27,590 nucleotides of DNA, taken from Firmicutes bacterium UBA5449 (GTDB taxonomy: Bacteria > Bacillota > SHA-98 > UBA4971). How positions within the stretch are numbered: the first letter of the stretch is position 1; every line of letters starts with the position of its first letter. The DNA lies in NCBI GenBank assembly GCA_002424305.1, contig DIQZ01000097.1:1-27590 (forward strand). Direction: 5' to 3'. Positions 6,752-15,270 of the stretch are shown in pieces. The position numbers and the translations under genes are program-made. The notes below the pieces were generated by a model. The model saw only the letters and a program-made list of their open reading frames with translations. It searched no databases and was not told where the DNA came from.

Positions 6752-7900
6752 TCATGAGTATGATCCTTCATAATAATAGCCGGCTTTGAGACCTATTCCT
6801 GTGAGGATTCCAAGAGCGACATCTTTTTTCAGGATTGCTCCGCTATCGACCAGGCGACCTAAGGCAGCTGCTACTACTGCGGATGTTGGTTCCACAAAGA
6901 TTCCTTCCCTTGCTAACCCGATCGCAGCATGATTTATCTCATCCTCACTCACTGCCATGACGAATCCCCCTGATTGTCTTGCTGCAACAAGGATTTCTGT
7001 TCTTCGGACAGGATTACTGCAGGCGATTCCTTCGGCTACTGTCTTTGCCCCATTGATAGGCTCAATTTGATCTGCATTTCGTACGTACGCCTGATATATT
7101 GGGGCACAGTTTTCAGCTTGCACAATAATAAGTCTTGGGAGTTGCCTGAGCATGCCCTGGCTTACAAGATCTAAAAATCCTCGATATGCACCAAGGGCAA
7201 CACTTCCGTAACCGGCAGGGACAACCACCCAATCAGGCATTATTCCGTGTCTTCCACATTGTTCCCAAATTTCATACGCCAGGGTTTTCATCCCTTCTAA
7301 GAAAAAAGGATTCCAGTTATGACTTGCATAAAAGCTTTGTCCGTCATGATTATCTTCAATAGATTCCTGACAGGCTAAAGCTACATCCTCTCTGGTGCCG
7401 CGAATAGCTTTGATTTCAGCGCCATATGCCCTGATCTGAGTCAGTTTTGCCGGAGATGTGTCAGACGGCACAAATATCTTGCATTCCATACCTGCTCTCC
7501 CTGCATATGCTGCTACTGATGCCCCTGCATTTCCCGATGAGTCTTCCACTACTGACTTTATACCCATTTGTTTCAGGTGAGAGATCATGACTGAAGAGCC
7601 ACGATCTTTATAAGATCCGGTCGGACAAAGAAAGTCAAGTTTGTACCATATAGGAAAACCTTTTAGGTTTGCAGGAATAATAGGGGTGCATCCTTCTCCG
7701 AGGCTCACAATATTCTTAGTCTCCAGTTGCGGCAGAGCTTCACGATATCTCCAGATTGAGTGTTCACGCAAGCTAAGATACTTCGGGGGTGGAAGGGTAT
7801 TTTTTTGCTCGCTCTCGTATTCAAGTGCTTCTTTACACGAGCAGCGCCAGATTATTGTGTTGGTCGGATACTTGCATCCACAACGTGCGCAGTATAACAT
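6752..7900 (-). CDS. Threonine synthase-like PLP enzyme with zinc ribbon
   Basis: A 382-residue fold-type II PLP enzyme. The N-terminus has a small zinc-ribbon pattern, C4-x2-C7 and C20-x-C22, as in many threonine synthases. WRYREALP at 50-57 and SLGEGCTP are family motifs. The PLP lysine is K98 in CPTGSYKDRG, the phosphate loop is SSGNAGASVAAYA, and PAGYGSVALG lies in the cofactor region. Threonine synthase converts O-phospho-homoserine to threonine, and this is the best match. Related enzymes with other substrates share the motifs, and no hom or thrB neighbour is present to confirm the pathway. The gene is alone on the minus strand, converging on the HD-GYP gene. GGGGGATT upstream of the ATG is the likely ribosome binding site. 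Confidence 0.75.
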   Translation of the reverse strand: MLYCARCGCKYPTNTIIWRCSCKEALEYESEQKNTLPPPKYLSLREHSIWRYREALPQLETKNIVSLGEGCTPIIPANLKGFPIWYKLDFLCPTGSYKDRGSSVMISHLKQMGIKSVVEDSSGNAGASVAAYAGRAGMECKIFVPSDTSPAKLTQIRAYGAEIKAIRGTREDVALACQESIEDNHDGQSFYASHNWNPFFLEGMKTLAYEIWEQCGRHGIMPDWVVVPAGYGSVALGAYRGFLDLVSQGMLRQLPRLIIVQAENCAPIYQAYVRNADQIEPINGAKTVAEGIACSNPVRRTEILVAARQSGGFVMAVSEDEINHAAIGLAREGIFVEPTSAVVAAALGRLVDSGAILKKDVALGILTGIGLKAGYYYEGSYS

Positions 7901-8200
7901 ATTTTAATCCCCCCAGCCTAAGCTATGTGAACTGACCTAAATCATCTTAATAGTAAATTCGCCGGAATGGGGGGCTTTCCTCTGTCCGGAACGAAGTTGG
8001 GCATTGGGAGTCTACCCGGTACTATGGCAGCCAAATGCCAACATGAAACCGAATGCAACCTGTCAAATACAACCTTGACAATCAGTTTAAGAGTTTGCAC
8101 ACTTATATGTTATGATTTGAAATACTCAACTGAAATGTTTGATAGCAGGGAAACTTCATGTAAGCGAAGAATACATCTAGACTGCAAGAGGGGTGAGAAC
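7901..8200. other. 300-nt divergent intergenic region
   Basis: This spacer separates the minus-strand threonine-synthase-like gene from trkA. An open frame runs through it in phase with trkA from an ATG at 7967, but its composition and low similarity to TrkA suggest it is non-coding. A TTGACA at 8075-8080 and a TATGAT at 8111-8116 are present but 30 nt apart, too far to form one promoter. I could not assign a convincing promoter in either direction. Confidence 0.5.
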
Positions 8201-9544
8201 TTGACAGTCATCATTGTCGGGGCGGGGAAGACAGGTTTTCAAATTGCGAAGATGCTGGCAGAAGCCAGACATAACGTGGTAGTGATTGATTCCCGCGAAG
8301 AGGCTTTAATAGAGGTAAGTGAGAACTTAGATGTAATGACGATACATGGGAACGGTGCCAGTGGAAGGGTTCTTGAGGAGGCATCCTTGAGAAACTCAGA
8401 TCTGTTTGTCGCAGTAACTGACAGTGATGAGGTGAACATGGTAGCGTGCATGACTGCAAAGCGCCTTGGGGTTAAAAAGACGGTGGCACGTATAAGAAAT
8501 CCTGAATATCAAGGCCTGCCCGGCGGCGATCTCTCTACGAAGCAGTTGGGGATTGACATGATTATCAGCCCTGAGGAAGCTGTGGCTTATGAGATATTTA
8601 AGTGTCTCAGAGCTCCGGCTGCCACAGAGGTAGAGTACTTTGCGGATGGAAAAGCCCAGATGCTTGGGTTCAAGGTTCAGGATATGTCACCCATAGCAGG
8701 TATGACTGTAGCTGAAGCAGCTATTACGTCATGCACCATTGGAGCTATTCTCCGTGACGGCGAGGTTGTAGTGCCTCACGGAGGCACCCGTATTGCTGCA
8801 GGAGACGACATTTTTGTCATAGGCAAGACCGGTGCCCCGACAGAGATGGGCTGGCTCGTAGGGACAAAAGATCACTCTGTTCGGAGTGTAGCGATTCTCG
8901 GTGGAGGAAGGACAGGTTTGTTGCTTGCACATTACTTGGAGCAGCATAGGAAATATATTCCAATTGTGCGAGTGGTTGAACATGATGAAGAAGTATGTCA
9001 TCATCTGGCTCGAGAGTTGCGACATGCCCTGGTTATTCATGGGGACGGCGCGAAGCCGGACATTTTTCATGATGAGAGCATAAAATCCTTAGATGCCTTC
9101 GTAGCATTAACAGGTGAGGATCAAACGAATTTGCTTGCAGGTTTCATGGCGAAACATGCAGGTGTGCAAAGCATCATTGTCAAGCTCGAACGAGAGGATT
9201 ATGTACCAATAGCATCACAGATGGGTATAGATGTTACTGTTATTCCAAGGATGATCGTTGCCGGTACCATACTGCGCTTGATCCATCAGGTCAATGTTGT
9301 ATCCCTTTCCTTGCTTGGAGAGGGGAATCTTGAAGTAATGGAAATAAGCTTGCCCGGCACTGCAAGTATATGTAGGAAACCCCTTAGACACGTGGACTTT
9401 CCCAAAGGTGCGATAATCGGGTCAGTAATTCGAGGGGATTCGGTCATTGTTCCCAGGGGGAATACGGTTCTTCTGCCCGGGGATCGCATTGTAGTGTTTG
9501 CTATGCCTTCTGTGGCGCCACAACTGGAGGAGCATGTAAGGTAA
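8201..9544 (+). CDS. trkA: Trk potassium uptake regulatory subunit TrkA
   Basis: A cytoplasmic NAD(H)-binding ring protein that gates the TrkH channel encoded next. About 447 residues contain two RCK units. The first begins VIIVGAGKTGFQIAKML (Rossmann glycine motif) with acidic VVVID at the end of strand 2 and VAVTDSDEVNM. The second begins AILGGGRTGLLLAHYL. Each is followed by a TrkA-C domain (GMTVAEA..., and the C-terminal IIGSVIRGDSVIVP region). I place the start at TTG 8201 because GAGGGGTGAG at 8188-8197 is a strong ribosome binding site and the protein then begins directly with the Rossmann strand. A longer frame from 7967 would add 78 residues with no family match. Confidence 0.93.
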   Translation: MTVIIVGAGKTGFQIAKMLAEARHNVVVIDSREEALIEVSENLDVMTIHGNGASGRVLEEASLRNSDLFVAVTDSDEVNMVACMTAKRLGVKKTVARIRNPEYQGLPGGDLSTKQLGIDMIISPEEAVAYEIFKCLRAPAATEVEYFADGKAQMLGFKVQDMSPIAGMTVAEAAITSCTIGAILRDGEVVVPHGGTRIAAGDDIFVIGKTGAPTEMGWLVGTKDHSVRSVAILGGGRTGLLLAHYLEQHRKYIPIVRVVEHDEEVCHHLARELRHALVIHGDGAKPDIFHDESIKSLDAFVALTGEDQTNLLAGFMAKHAGVQSIIVKLEREDYVPIASQMGIDVTVIPRMIVAGTILRLIHQVNVVSLSLLGEGNLEVMEISLPGTASICRKPLRHVDFPKGAIIGSVIRGDSVIVPRGNTVLLPGDRIVVFAMPSVAPQLEEHVR

Positions 9545-9575
9545 TACTACTTGACGTTTGAGAGGCGACTTCATT

Positions 9576-11027
9576 TTGGATATCAAACCTGTATTTAATA
9601 TGGTAGGGATCTTGGCTATCTTGTTAGGATTGCTTATGTTGATTCCTATGTCTATATCAGTTTACTCCCATCAAGGGGATGTTTGGCCTTTCTTTGCTGC
9701 TGCCGCTATTTCAGTCGTATTAGGCGTTTTGATAAAGAAGAGCTTACATACAAGTAAAGACCCGGGTATCAAGGAATCATTTGCCATAGTCACTCTGGGA
9801 TGGATTACTGCAGCAGCCTTAGGGGCTTTGCCATTTGTATTCTATGGCGCATGTCCTTCGTATACAGACGCATTTTTCGAAGCGATGTCAGGACTTACTA
9901 CTACCGGTGCCACAGTAATAGGAAACATAGAGGCCCAGCCTAACGGGATTCTATTTTGGCGAAGTTTTCTGCACTGGCTGGGTGGAATGGGCATCATTGT
10001 CCTATTTATCGCAGTCCTTCCCGGTGCAGGTGTCGGAGGAAGTCGATTGTTTAAGGCAGAAGTGCCGGGACCGCTTCCTGAAAGGATAGTTCCTAGGATA
10101 AAGGAGACGGCTAAGACTCTGTGGATGATTTATGTGGGATTCACTGTAGTTGAGATAGTTCTGCTTTGTCTGGGAGGAATGAGCCTCTTCGATTCAGTGA
10201 ATCATGCCTTTGCTACCATGGCTACAGGGGGCTTCTCTACCAAGGCAGCAAGTGTAGGCGCGTGGAAGAGCCCGGTGATTCATTGGGTAATAACAGTGTT
10301 CATGCTCCTTGCCGGTGTAAACTTCACACTATACTTTCGTGCTCTCAATGGTCGTAGTCTCAAAACCTTTCTTCACGATGCTGAATTCAAATTCTATCTG
10401 TTTGTGATTGTAGCCGCCACTGCTTTGGTGACACTGAATCTTTGCATTTCCGGTACATTCCGGGACATAATCCAAGCCTTTAGGCACTCAGCTTTTCAGG
10501 TGGTTTCTATAATCACTACAACCGGGTTTGCTACTGTTGATTTTGATACATGGCCCTCATTTTCCAAGATGGTTCTTATAACTTTAATGTTTATCGGGGG
10601 ATGTGCAGGATCTACAGCCGGGTCAATTAAGGTGGGCAGGGTTCTTGTTCTCTTAAAACATACATATAAGGAAGTTTTTCAATTCATCTACCCAAGAGCT
10701 GTCACTTTACCTAAAATAAACGGGTTCCCGGTGTCTGAGAGAATGCTCAGAACCATCACTGCTTTTTTCTTTTTATACATGCTTACATTTGCCGGCAGCG
10801 TTCTCATAATGACCGGATTCGGTCTCGACCTTATCAGCGCTTGTTCCGCTGTAGCAGCGACTTTAGGCAATGTCGGTCCTGGTCTTATGATCGTAGGCCC
10901 AACCCTTACCTATCAACCTATCCCAACCCTTGGCAAATGGGTTCTCAGTACTTGCATGTTACTGGGCAGGCTCGAGCTATTCACTGTATTGGTTCTATTC
11001 ATCCCGGAGTTTTGGCGTAGAGGATAA
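9576..11027 (+). CDS. trkH: Trk potassium uptake channel subunit TrkH
   Basis: A potassium-translocating membrane protein of about 483 residues, normal for TrkH. Four pore-loop repeats are visible with their selectivity glycines: SGLTTTGATV, MATGGFSTKA, ITTTGFATVDF and TLGNVGPGL. The HWLGGMGIIVL segment after the first pore loop and GGCAGSTAGSIKVGR later are characteristic. The TTG at 9576 is chosen as start, since AGAGG at 9561-9565 lies 10 nt upstream and the resulting N-terminus aligns with the usual short TrkH N-terminus; TTG 9558 is an alternative. It lies 31 nt after trkA and forms a two-gene operon. It converges on the PspC gene with only 8 nt between the ends. Confidence 0.94.
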   Translation: MDIKPVFNMVGILAILLGLLMLIPMSISVYSHQGDVWPFFAAAAISVVLGVLIKKSLHTSKDPGIKESFAIVTLGWITAAALGALPFVFYGACPSYTDAFFEAMSGLTTTGATVIGNIEAQPNGILFWRSFLHWLGGMGIIVLFIAVLPGAGVGGSRLFKAEVPGPLPERIVPRIKETAKTLWMIYVGFTVVEIVLLCLGGMSLFDSVNHAFATMATGGFSTKAASVGAWKSPVIHWVITVFMLLAGVNFTLYFRALNGRSLKTFLHDAEFKFYLFVIVAATALVTLNLCISGTFRDIIQAFRHSAFQVVSIITTTGFATVDFDTWPSFSKMVLITLMFIGGCAGSTAGSIKVGRVLVLLKHTYKEVFQFIYPRAVTLPKINGFPVSERMLRTITAFFFLYMLTFAGSVLIMTGFGLDLISACSAVAATLGNVGPGLMIVGPTLTYQPIPTLGKWVLSTCMLLGRLELFTVLVLFIPEFWRRG

Positions 11028-11035
11028 TGCATTCA

Positions 11036-11227
11036 TCACGGTTCCTCCGGAATGACAATCCAAGCAAGAATATAGGCCAGAAGGCCTGAGCCACCAAGTA
11101 CTGCGAAGAGAATCCAGGCAAGTCGTAGGAGACTTACATCGATACCGAAATATTCGGCTAATCCGCCGCATACTCCGCCGAGCTTCTTTTCATGTCTGCT
11201 TCTGTAAAGGCGTCGCACGTTTGACAT
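11036..11227 (-). CDS. Small PspC-domain membrane protein
   Basis: 63 residues, comprising one complete PspC domain and nothing else. RLYRSRHEKKLGGVCGGLA and YFGIDVSLLRLAW are diagnostic of the domain. A single hydrophobic helix spans roughly residues 36-58 (LFAVLGGSGLLAYILAWIVIP). PspC proteins sense or signal envelope stress in the phage-shock response; stand-alone short forms are common in Firmicutes and their exact role is less clear. A GGAGGTC box precedes the ATG. It follows the terminator of the ECF sigma/HtrA operon, so it is probably transcribed separately, although it belongs to the same envelope-stress theme. Confidence 0.9.
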   Translation of the reverse strand: MSNVRRLYRSRHEKKLGGVCGGLAEYFGIDVSLLRLAWILFAVLGGSGLLAYILAWIVIPEEP

Positions 11228-11272
11228 AAGAGAGTTGACCTCCTTCTTTCACTTGATAGATACATTTACACT

Positions 11273-11278
11273 ATTATA
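11273..11278 (-). promoter_or_regulatory. Candidate -10 element for the PspC gene
   Basis: Read on the minus strand, TATAAT lies about 46 nt before the PspC start codon and downstream of the htrA terminator. I do not see a good -35 hexamer 16-18 nt upstream, so only the -10 is supported. Confidence 0.35.
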
Positions 11279-11301
11279 CTATGATATTATTAGTTTGCAT
11301 G

Positions 11302-11340
11302 AAAAAATAACTGCCTGTGCTATTATGAGCGCAGGCAGTT
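11302..11340 (-). terminator. Intrinsic terminator of the ECF sigma/HtrA operon
   Basis: Read on the minus strand, a 12-bp stem (AACTGCCTGCGC pairing with GCACAGGCAGTT, one G-T pair) with an 8-nt loop is followed directly by ATTTTTTC. It lies about 34 nt after the HtrA stop codon. Stem, loop and T-run are all typical. Confidence 0.88.
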
Positions 11341-11373
11341 GCAGTGATTTCCAGTGGGGTATCGCAAGCTCCC

Positions 11374-12570
11374 TTAGTCTTCTGGCATTTTGCCGAGGGT
11401 AACGGTGATAAGCATGTAGGTCTTGTTACGCCATACCTGAAGTACTACTTTATCCCCGGCTTTTTGGTTACGGACTTCTTCTTGAAGTTTTGTGATGTTT
11501 TTGATTTCCGTGTTGCCGAGCCTAAGGATTATGTCTCCTTCCTGCAGTCCGGCTTTTTCGGCAGGAGAATCCGGGTATACGTAAGCCACTACTGCCCCAT
11601 ACTTTTCACGTATTCCAAAGTACTCAGCAAGCTCATCAGTGACGTCCTGCAATTGTACGCCTATCCATGGATACACAATGTTCTTGCCTCGTATCAACTC
11701 ATCCATTACGCTTTTTGCGACATTCACCGGTATAGCGAATCCTATTCCCTGAGCCTGTGGAATGATTGCGGTATTGATCCCTACCACTCTTCCCTCAATA
11801 TCAATGAGAGGTCCACCGCTGTTGCCACGGTTGATTGCTGCGTCAGTCTGGATATATATACCGGTTTCTTTAGGATCTCCATCCAAAGATCTGGCAAGTC
11901 CGCTGATTATGCCTGCTGTTACTGTATGTTGAAGTCCATATGGATTGCCGATGGCAATCGAGAAGTCTCCCGGTCTAATCTTGTCTGAATCGCCAAGCTG
12001 CACCGCAGGCAGGTTCTTAGCATCTATCTTGACTATCGCAAGGTCATTTCTGGAGTCTCTGCCCATGATCTTGCCATCAAATTTCCTTCCGTCAGCCAGA
12101 GTTACGACGATTTCCTTCGCACCTTCAACCACATGGTTATTGGTAAGCACATATCCGTCTGACCTGATAATAAACCCGCTTCCTATAGCCGGAACTACCA
12201 TTTCGCGGGTGGTATCTCGTTGTGGCATGCCGAACAATTCATAGAAGAGATCGCCAAAGGGCAGGGTTGAGACTTTCACCGTACGTTTTGTGTCGATGTT
12301 CACTACTGCCCGACCGACACGCTCTGCTACATCTGCAATGATGCCTGTGGTCATAAGGCCACCGGGTTGAGCTGCAACCAGGGTTGAGGATGCAACCTGC
12401 ATATCAGCAGCAGGAGTAATCTCGTCATTACTCACTGCGCCGGTTGCTGCAAATGTCTGGCTATCCCCTGCGAACTGGAATAATACCAGTCCTGTGACAA
12501 ATGAGCTTATTACAGCAACTATAACGTATGATACGAATGTTCTTTTCGAGCTCGAATTACCGAAACTCAT
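11374..12570 (-). CDS. HtrA/DegP-family serine protease with PDZ domain
   Basis: A membrane-anchored envelope quality-control protease of 398 residues. One helix at about residues 12-33 anchors it, leaving the body outside the cytoplasmic membrane. The trypsin-like domain has H146 (VLTNNHVVEG), D176 (DSRNDLAIVKI) and S251 (INRGNSGGPL), so the triad is complete. One PDZ domain follows (residues about 295-390; DSPAEKAGLQEGDIILRL). The start is ATG 12570, with AGGAGTGG placed correctly upstream; a GTG at 12579 would overlap that box. It is the last gene of the sigma/anti-sigma/RseB operon and is followed by an intrinsic terminator. In enterobacteria the sigma-E regulon includes degP, so its position here fits an envelope-stress response. 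Confidence 0.95.
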   Translation of the reverse strand: MSFGNSSSKRTFVSYVIVAVISSFVTGLVLFQFAGDSQTFAATGAVSNDEITPAADMQVASSTLVAAQPGGLMTTGIIADVAERVGRAVVNIDTKRTVKVSTLPFGDLFYELFGMPQRDTTREMVVPAIGSGFIIRSDGYVLTNNHVVEGAKEIVVTLADGRKFDGKIMGRDSRNDLAIVKIDAKNLPAVQLGDSDKIRPGDFSIAIGNPYGLQHTVTAGIISGLARSLDGDPKETGIYIQTDAAINRGNSGGPLIDIEGRVVGINTAIIPQAQGIGFAIPVNVAKSVMDELIRGKNIVYPWIGVQLQDVTDELAEYFGIREKYGAVVAYVYPDSPAEKAGLQEGDIILRLGNTEIKNITKLQEEVRNQKAGDKVVLQVWRNKTYMLITVTLGKMPED

Positions 12571-12618
12571 AAATACCACTCCTTCCGCTCTAATCTAAAC
12601 ATCTGCTTGTCCTTTTAC

Positions 12619-13806
12619 TTACCTATCTATCCAAAACATTTGATAGAAAAACTTGGTTAGGTACTGTGACAGTGATTGCTGTGACAAACCACGGGTCATG
12701 CGCGGCGGGTTCACAGACTGCGCTATTTCTATCAAAAGTGATTTATCGACTTCACCGACAAGAGTAAAATCATAGCCTTGGTCGGACCATCTGAGAAACT
12801 TCGTACCCAAGAGGTCGGACACATCCGCTACATGATTCTCTCCTCTGTTGTTGCCATCAATAATTCTAGGTGTGACAAAGTAGGATATTGTGTTCAAACC
12901 ATCAGTTAGGCGAATGTGCGCAGCCGGAAATGCCCTGTATGGACTAAGCATGCCTCCTTCGATCTTATAACCGGGTGGTACGAATCCCGGTACAGGAATA
13001 GCGAACTCCGCTTTCTTTTCTAACTTGTCTAAAGGCATCAGGTCACCGGACACAGGCAGTTCCACCTTGGCAACATGAGAGGGAATGTCCAGTTCAAAAA
13101 GATCATCACTCAGTGTTGGGAAGAATTCAATCCAGTTATAGAATGAGACTGACGACATGGTTCCGCAAGGCGCATATTTCTCTGTCCTGAGAACAAAGGG
13201 ATATTCACTGTCCACCCATATTTTTCGCGAAGGATTACCGGGATGGCGTGGTTCTAATCCAATTATGTAAGCTTGTCGTCCAGCAAGGTTCTCGGTTCCA
13301 ATCAGCGTAATATCATAGTTCGCCTTAATAAGGGATACGTCTTGTGTCAAGTTGAACTCTTCATGGTTAGTCCCGGCGTCTCCTTCGTCAAGAAGTGAAG
13401 ATGTCTCCGTCATGTGGAAGACGACCTGAAGATCCGGCTCATAATGCCAGGTTGATTTTCCATCTGAGATCACCGTTCTTAATCCGCAGGTTGATGCTGA
13501 GGAAGGTAAATATTCAGTTCTGGTAAGATTCGGCGCCTTGTGTATAATTTTGGATATGCAAGCACTGGTTCCTGATGGATACCACAGTATCACAGTTTTG
13601 GTGGCGTTGAAGCTTATGCTCCCACTCTTCTCAGCTACCTGCTCAATTAGACTCATGGCAGTTCTTGAGTCAAAAGGACTGATATTGCTTCTTTCTTCGG
13701 GTAGCAACGATTTTGAAGCAAACGCTATCCGGTATCCCTGTAATGTCAGGGGGGATGATGCTATTATTAAACACAATGCTGACACAGCAGCTAGTCTCTT
13801 AAACAT
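12619..13806 (-). CDS. RseB/MucB-like sigma-factor regulatory protein (LolA-like fold)
   Basis: 395 residues with an N-terminal signal sequence (about residues 1-30, ending IAFASK). The first two thirds resemble the LolA/RseB lipid-binding fold: ISDGKSTWHYEPDLQVV, VIGLEPRH-type strand (YIIGLEPRHPGNPSRKIWVD) and LRTEKY. The last third (VPGFVPPGYKIEGG, then ITYF-like ISYFVTPR) matches the MucB/RseB C-terminal domain. RseB binds the outer part of an RseA-type anti-sigma factor and blocks its proteolysis until lipid or LPS signals arrive. Its place between the anti-sigma and htrA genes supports that role. Overall similarity is pattern-based, and the family call is stronger than the mechanistic one. 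Confidence 0.78.
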   Translation of the reverse strand: MFKRLAAVSALCLIIASSPLTLQGYRIAFASKSLLPEERSNISPFDSRTAMSLIEQVAEKSGSISFNATKTVILWYPSGTSACISKIIHKAPNLTRTEYLPSSASTCGLRTVISDGKSTWHYEPDLQVVFHMTETSSLLDEGDAGTNHEEFNLTQDVSLIKANYDITLIGTENLAGRQAYIIGLEPRHPGNPSRKIWVDSEYPFVLRTEKYAPCGTMSSVSFYNWIEFFPTLSDDLFELDIPSHVAKVELPVSGDLMPLDKLEKKAEFAIPVPGFVPPGYKIEGGMLSPYRAFPAAHIRLTDGLNTISYFVTPRIIDGNNRGENHVADVSDLLGTKFLRWSDQGYDFTLVGEVDKSLLIEIAQSVNPPRMTRGLSQQSLSQYLTKFFYQMFWIDR

Positions 13807-13838
13807 AATGGGAATTCACCCTTTGACAAAATCGTCAT

Positions 13839-14429
13839 TTACCTAGGTGAAAGAAACATAACGCGCTGAAATGCATTCGCTTGTGTTCTTTGCCCGGTCC
13901 GGTTCTGAGTGACGACCGCCTCACGGGGTGTGTGGTGGTCATGCGGTTCGAGGAAATCAGATGAATACATAGTAACTGCTTGCGCAGTGGCAACGAATCC
14001 AAGAGAAGTCTTATCTGAAAACGGTCTATCCAGTTCAGAAATAACGTATTCTCTGATGTAAGGCTCTATCAAGTCCGTCTTAGCCTCAACCTGACCACTT
14101 GACGCTCCTTCATGTGTAGTTATGGCAAAGGGTAAAATTGCCAAGACCAGCAAAGCGGTAGCAGGAGCAAGAACTTTCATTAGAAGTCTCAAATAATACC
14201 GAGATACTGAGCGCGAGGTAATGCGCTCCTTCAGTTCCGGCCAGAACTCGCCGGGTAGCGGAGGAGATTCCAACGTACCGAGAAGATCTTTTGTTGCTCT
14301 GAGTGATCGGCATTCTCTTTGACAACTTGAGCAGTCAAGAAGATGAAGTTCCACTTGACGTAATTCATGGTAATCTAATTCGCTGTCGAGATAAGCCGAA
14401 AGCAGGCTTTTTACCTTCTCACAAGTCAT
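13839..14429 (-). CDS. Zinc-finger (ZAS-type) transmembrane anti-sigma factor
   Basis: About 196 residues. The cytoplasmic N-terminus has the zinc anti-sigma motif H29-x3-C33-x2-C36 (LHLLDCSSC) with an additional C3, and SAYLDSELD is typical of the domain. One membrane helix lies near residues 85-105 (APATALLVLAILPFA), and the remaining ~90 residues would face the periplasm or exterior, where a site-1 protease or RseB could act. I prefer ATG 14429, which starts the protein at MTCEKVK as is usual for the family and has GGGTGA 8 nt upstream; GTG 14441 overlaps the sigma-factor stop and is possible. It is encoded directly after the sigma gene, the usual arrangement for its cognate regulator. Confidence 0.9.
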   Translation of the reverse strand: MTCEKVKSLLSAYLDSELDYHELRQVELHLLDCSSCQRECRSLRATKDLLGTLESPPLPGEFWPELKERITSRSVSRYYLRLLMKVLAPATALLVLAILPFAITTHEGASSGQVEAKTDLIEPYIREYVISELDRPFSDKTSLGFVATAQAVTMYSSDFLEPHDHHTPREAVVTQNRTGQRTQANAFQRVMFLSPR

Positions 14430-14437
14430 GTTCCTTA

Positions 14438-15034
14438 TCACCCAACTTCAACGTCAGTTCCTTGATAAACGTATGGCGCCAGTTTCTTTCTAAGGAGTCT
14501 GCGTCCTCTATGTATACGTGATCTCACTGTGCCAATAGAGCAATCGAGAATTCCGCTGATTTCCGCATAAGAAAATCCTTCAAGGTCGTACAAGATCACT
14601 GCCATACGGTAATTAACAGGTAGAGACTGGAGTGCTGCCTGGATCTTTTCTGCAAGCTCGTTTTGCTCAGCAATGTCCTCAGGATTGCATGTCCGGTCAG
14701 GCAATATTTTCTGTACATAGCCGTCTTTGGTGGGAATAGGTTCATCAAGAGACTCAAACCTATATTTGCCGTACTTTCTAAGCTTATCAATGTACAGATT
14801 AGACGCTATACGAAAAAGCCACTTCTCAAATGACGTGCCCATCTTGAACCTATCAAAGGCACGGTAGGCTCGGAGTAATGCCTCCTGGGCCAGGTCTTTG
14901 GCTTCGTCAGGATTTCCGGTTAGCCTCAAGGCGACACGATAGAGCTTATGATCATAGGTGCGTACCAGCTCTTCAAAGGCTTCTATGTTGCTCTCTCTAT
15001 ACTGGGTGCCGGCCAAAGCTCGTGTGTTTAGCAT
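14438..15034 (-). CDS. ECF RNA polymerase sigma factor (SigW/RpoE-like)
   Basis: 198 residues with the two ECF domains. Region 2 (about 18-85) includes GNPDEAKDLAQEALLRAYRA and FEKWLFRIASNLYIDKLRK. Region 4 (about 130-187) includes LPVNYRMAVILYDLEGFSYAEI and the helix-turn-helix GTVRSRIHRGRRLLRKKL. It would direct polymerase to envelope-stress promoters. The ATG at 15034 follows AGGGTGG. The gene heads the operon sigma, anti-sigma, RseB-like, htrA. A candidate promoter matching ECF consensus lies upstream of it, together with a sigma-70-type promoter, so autoregulation plus basal expression is likely. Confidence 0.95.
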   Translation of the reverse strand: MLNTRALAGTQYRESNIEAFEELVRTYDHKLYRVALRLTGNPDEAKDLAQEALLRAYRAFDRFKMGTSFEKWLFRIASNLYIDKLRKYGKYRFESLDEPIPTKDGYVQKILPDRTCNPEDIAEQNELAEKIQAALQSLPVNYRMAVILYDLEGFSYAEISGILDCSIGTVRSRIHRGRRLLRKKLAPYVYQGTDVEVG

Positions 15035-15095
15035 ATCTTAACCACCCTATTTCACCTTTTCCCCGGGTACATGAAGGTTCCAGTCATATTAAACA

Positions 15096-15121
15096 AACGA
15101 ACCGAGAGCCTAAAAGTTCCC
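15096..15121 (-). promoter_or_regulatory. Candidate ECF-type promoter (autoregulatory)
   Basis: On the minus strand, GGAAC (15120-15116, in context GGGAACTTTT) is followed by a 16-nt spacer and CGTT (15099-15096). GGAAC with T-rich flank is the classic -35 of RpoE/SigW-type factors, and CGT-type -10 elements at 16 nt are usual for the group. Transcription would begin about 50-55 nt before the sigma-factor start codon. Similarity to known ECF promoters is seen directly; recognition by this sigma factor is inferred. Confidence 0.65.
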
Positions 15122-15137
15122 TGATACTCTTGCCTAA

Positions 15138-15166
15138 AGTATATCGCCCTCTTAGAAAATGCGCAA
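15138..15166 (-). promoter_or_regulatory. Candidate sigma-70-type promoter upstream of the ECF operon
   Basis: On the minus strand, TTGCGC (15166-15161) and TATACT (15143-15138) are separated by 17 nt. It lies just upstream of the ECF-type promoter and would provide basal transcription. Confidence 0.5.
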
Positions 15167-15270
15167 CTTTTCAGGCAGGAGATGCAAGCTACACTATAGA
15201 ATATGGCAGATTGTTAGATGACACTTGTAGTAAGTAGTATTATCGGAATAGGGGAATTCGTCAGGGGCTG

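Noticed and set aside
4934..7900. Functional link between tRNA-Thr and the threonine-synthase-like gene.
   Set aside because: They are on opposite strands, separated by the c-di-GMP operon, and no T-box or attenuator sequence is present; proximity looks accidental.
8075..8116. TTGACA at 8075 with TATGAT at 8111 as the trkA promoter.
   Set aside because: The 30-nt spacing is too long for a sigma-70 promoter, and no hexamer at 16-18 nt fits.
7967..8200. 78-codon N-terminal extension of TrkA.
   Set aside because: No ribosome binding site at 7967, no TrkA similarity, and a strong site places the start at TTG 8201.
11344..11988. Long plus-strand open frame opposite htrA.
   Set aside because: It is antisense to a well-supported protease gene, has no ribosome binding site and no protein-like motif.
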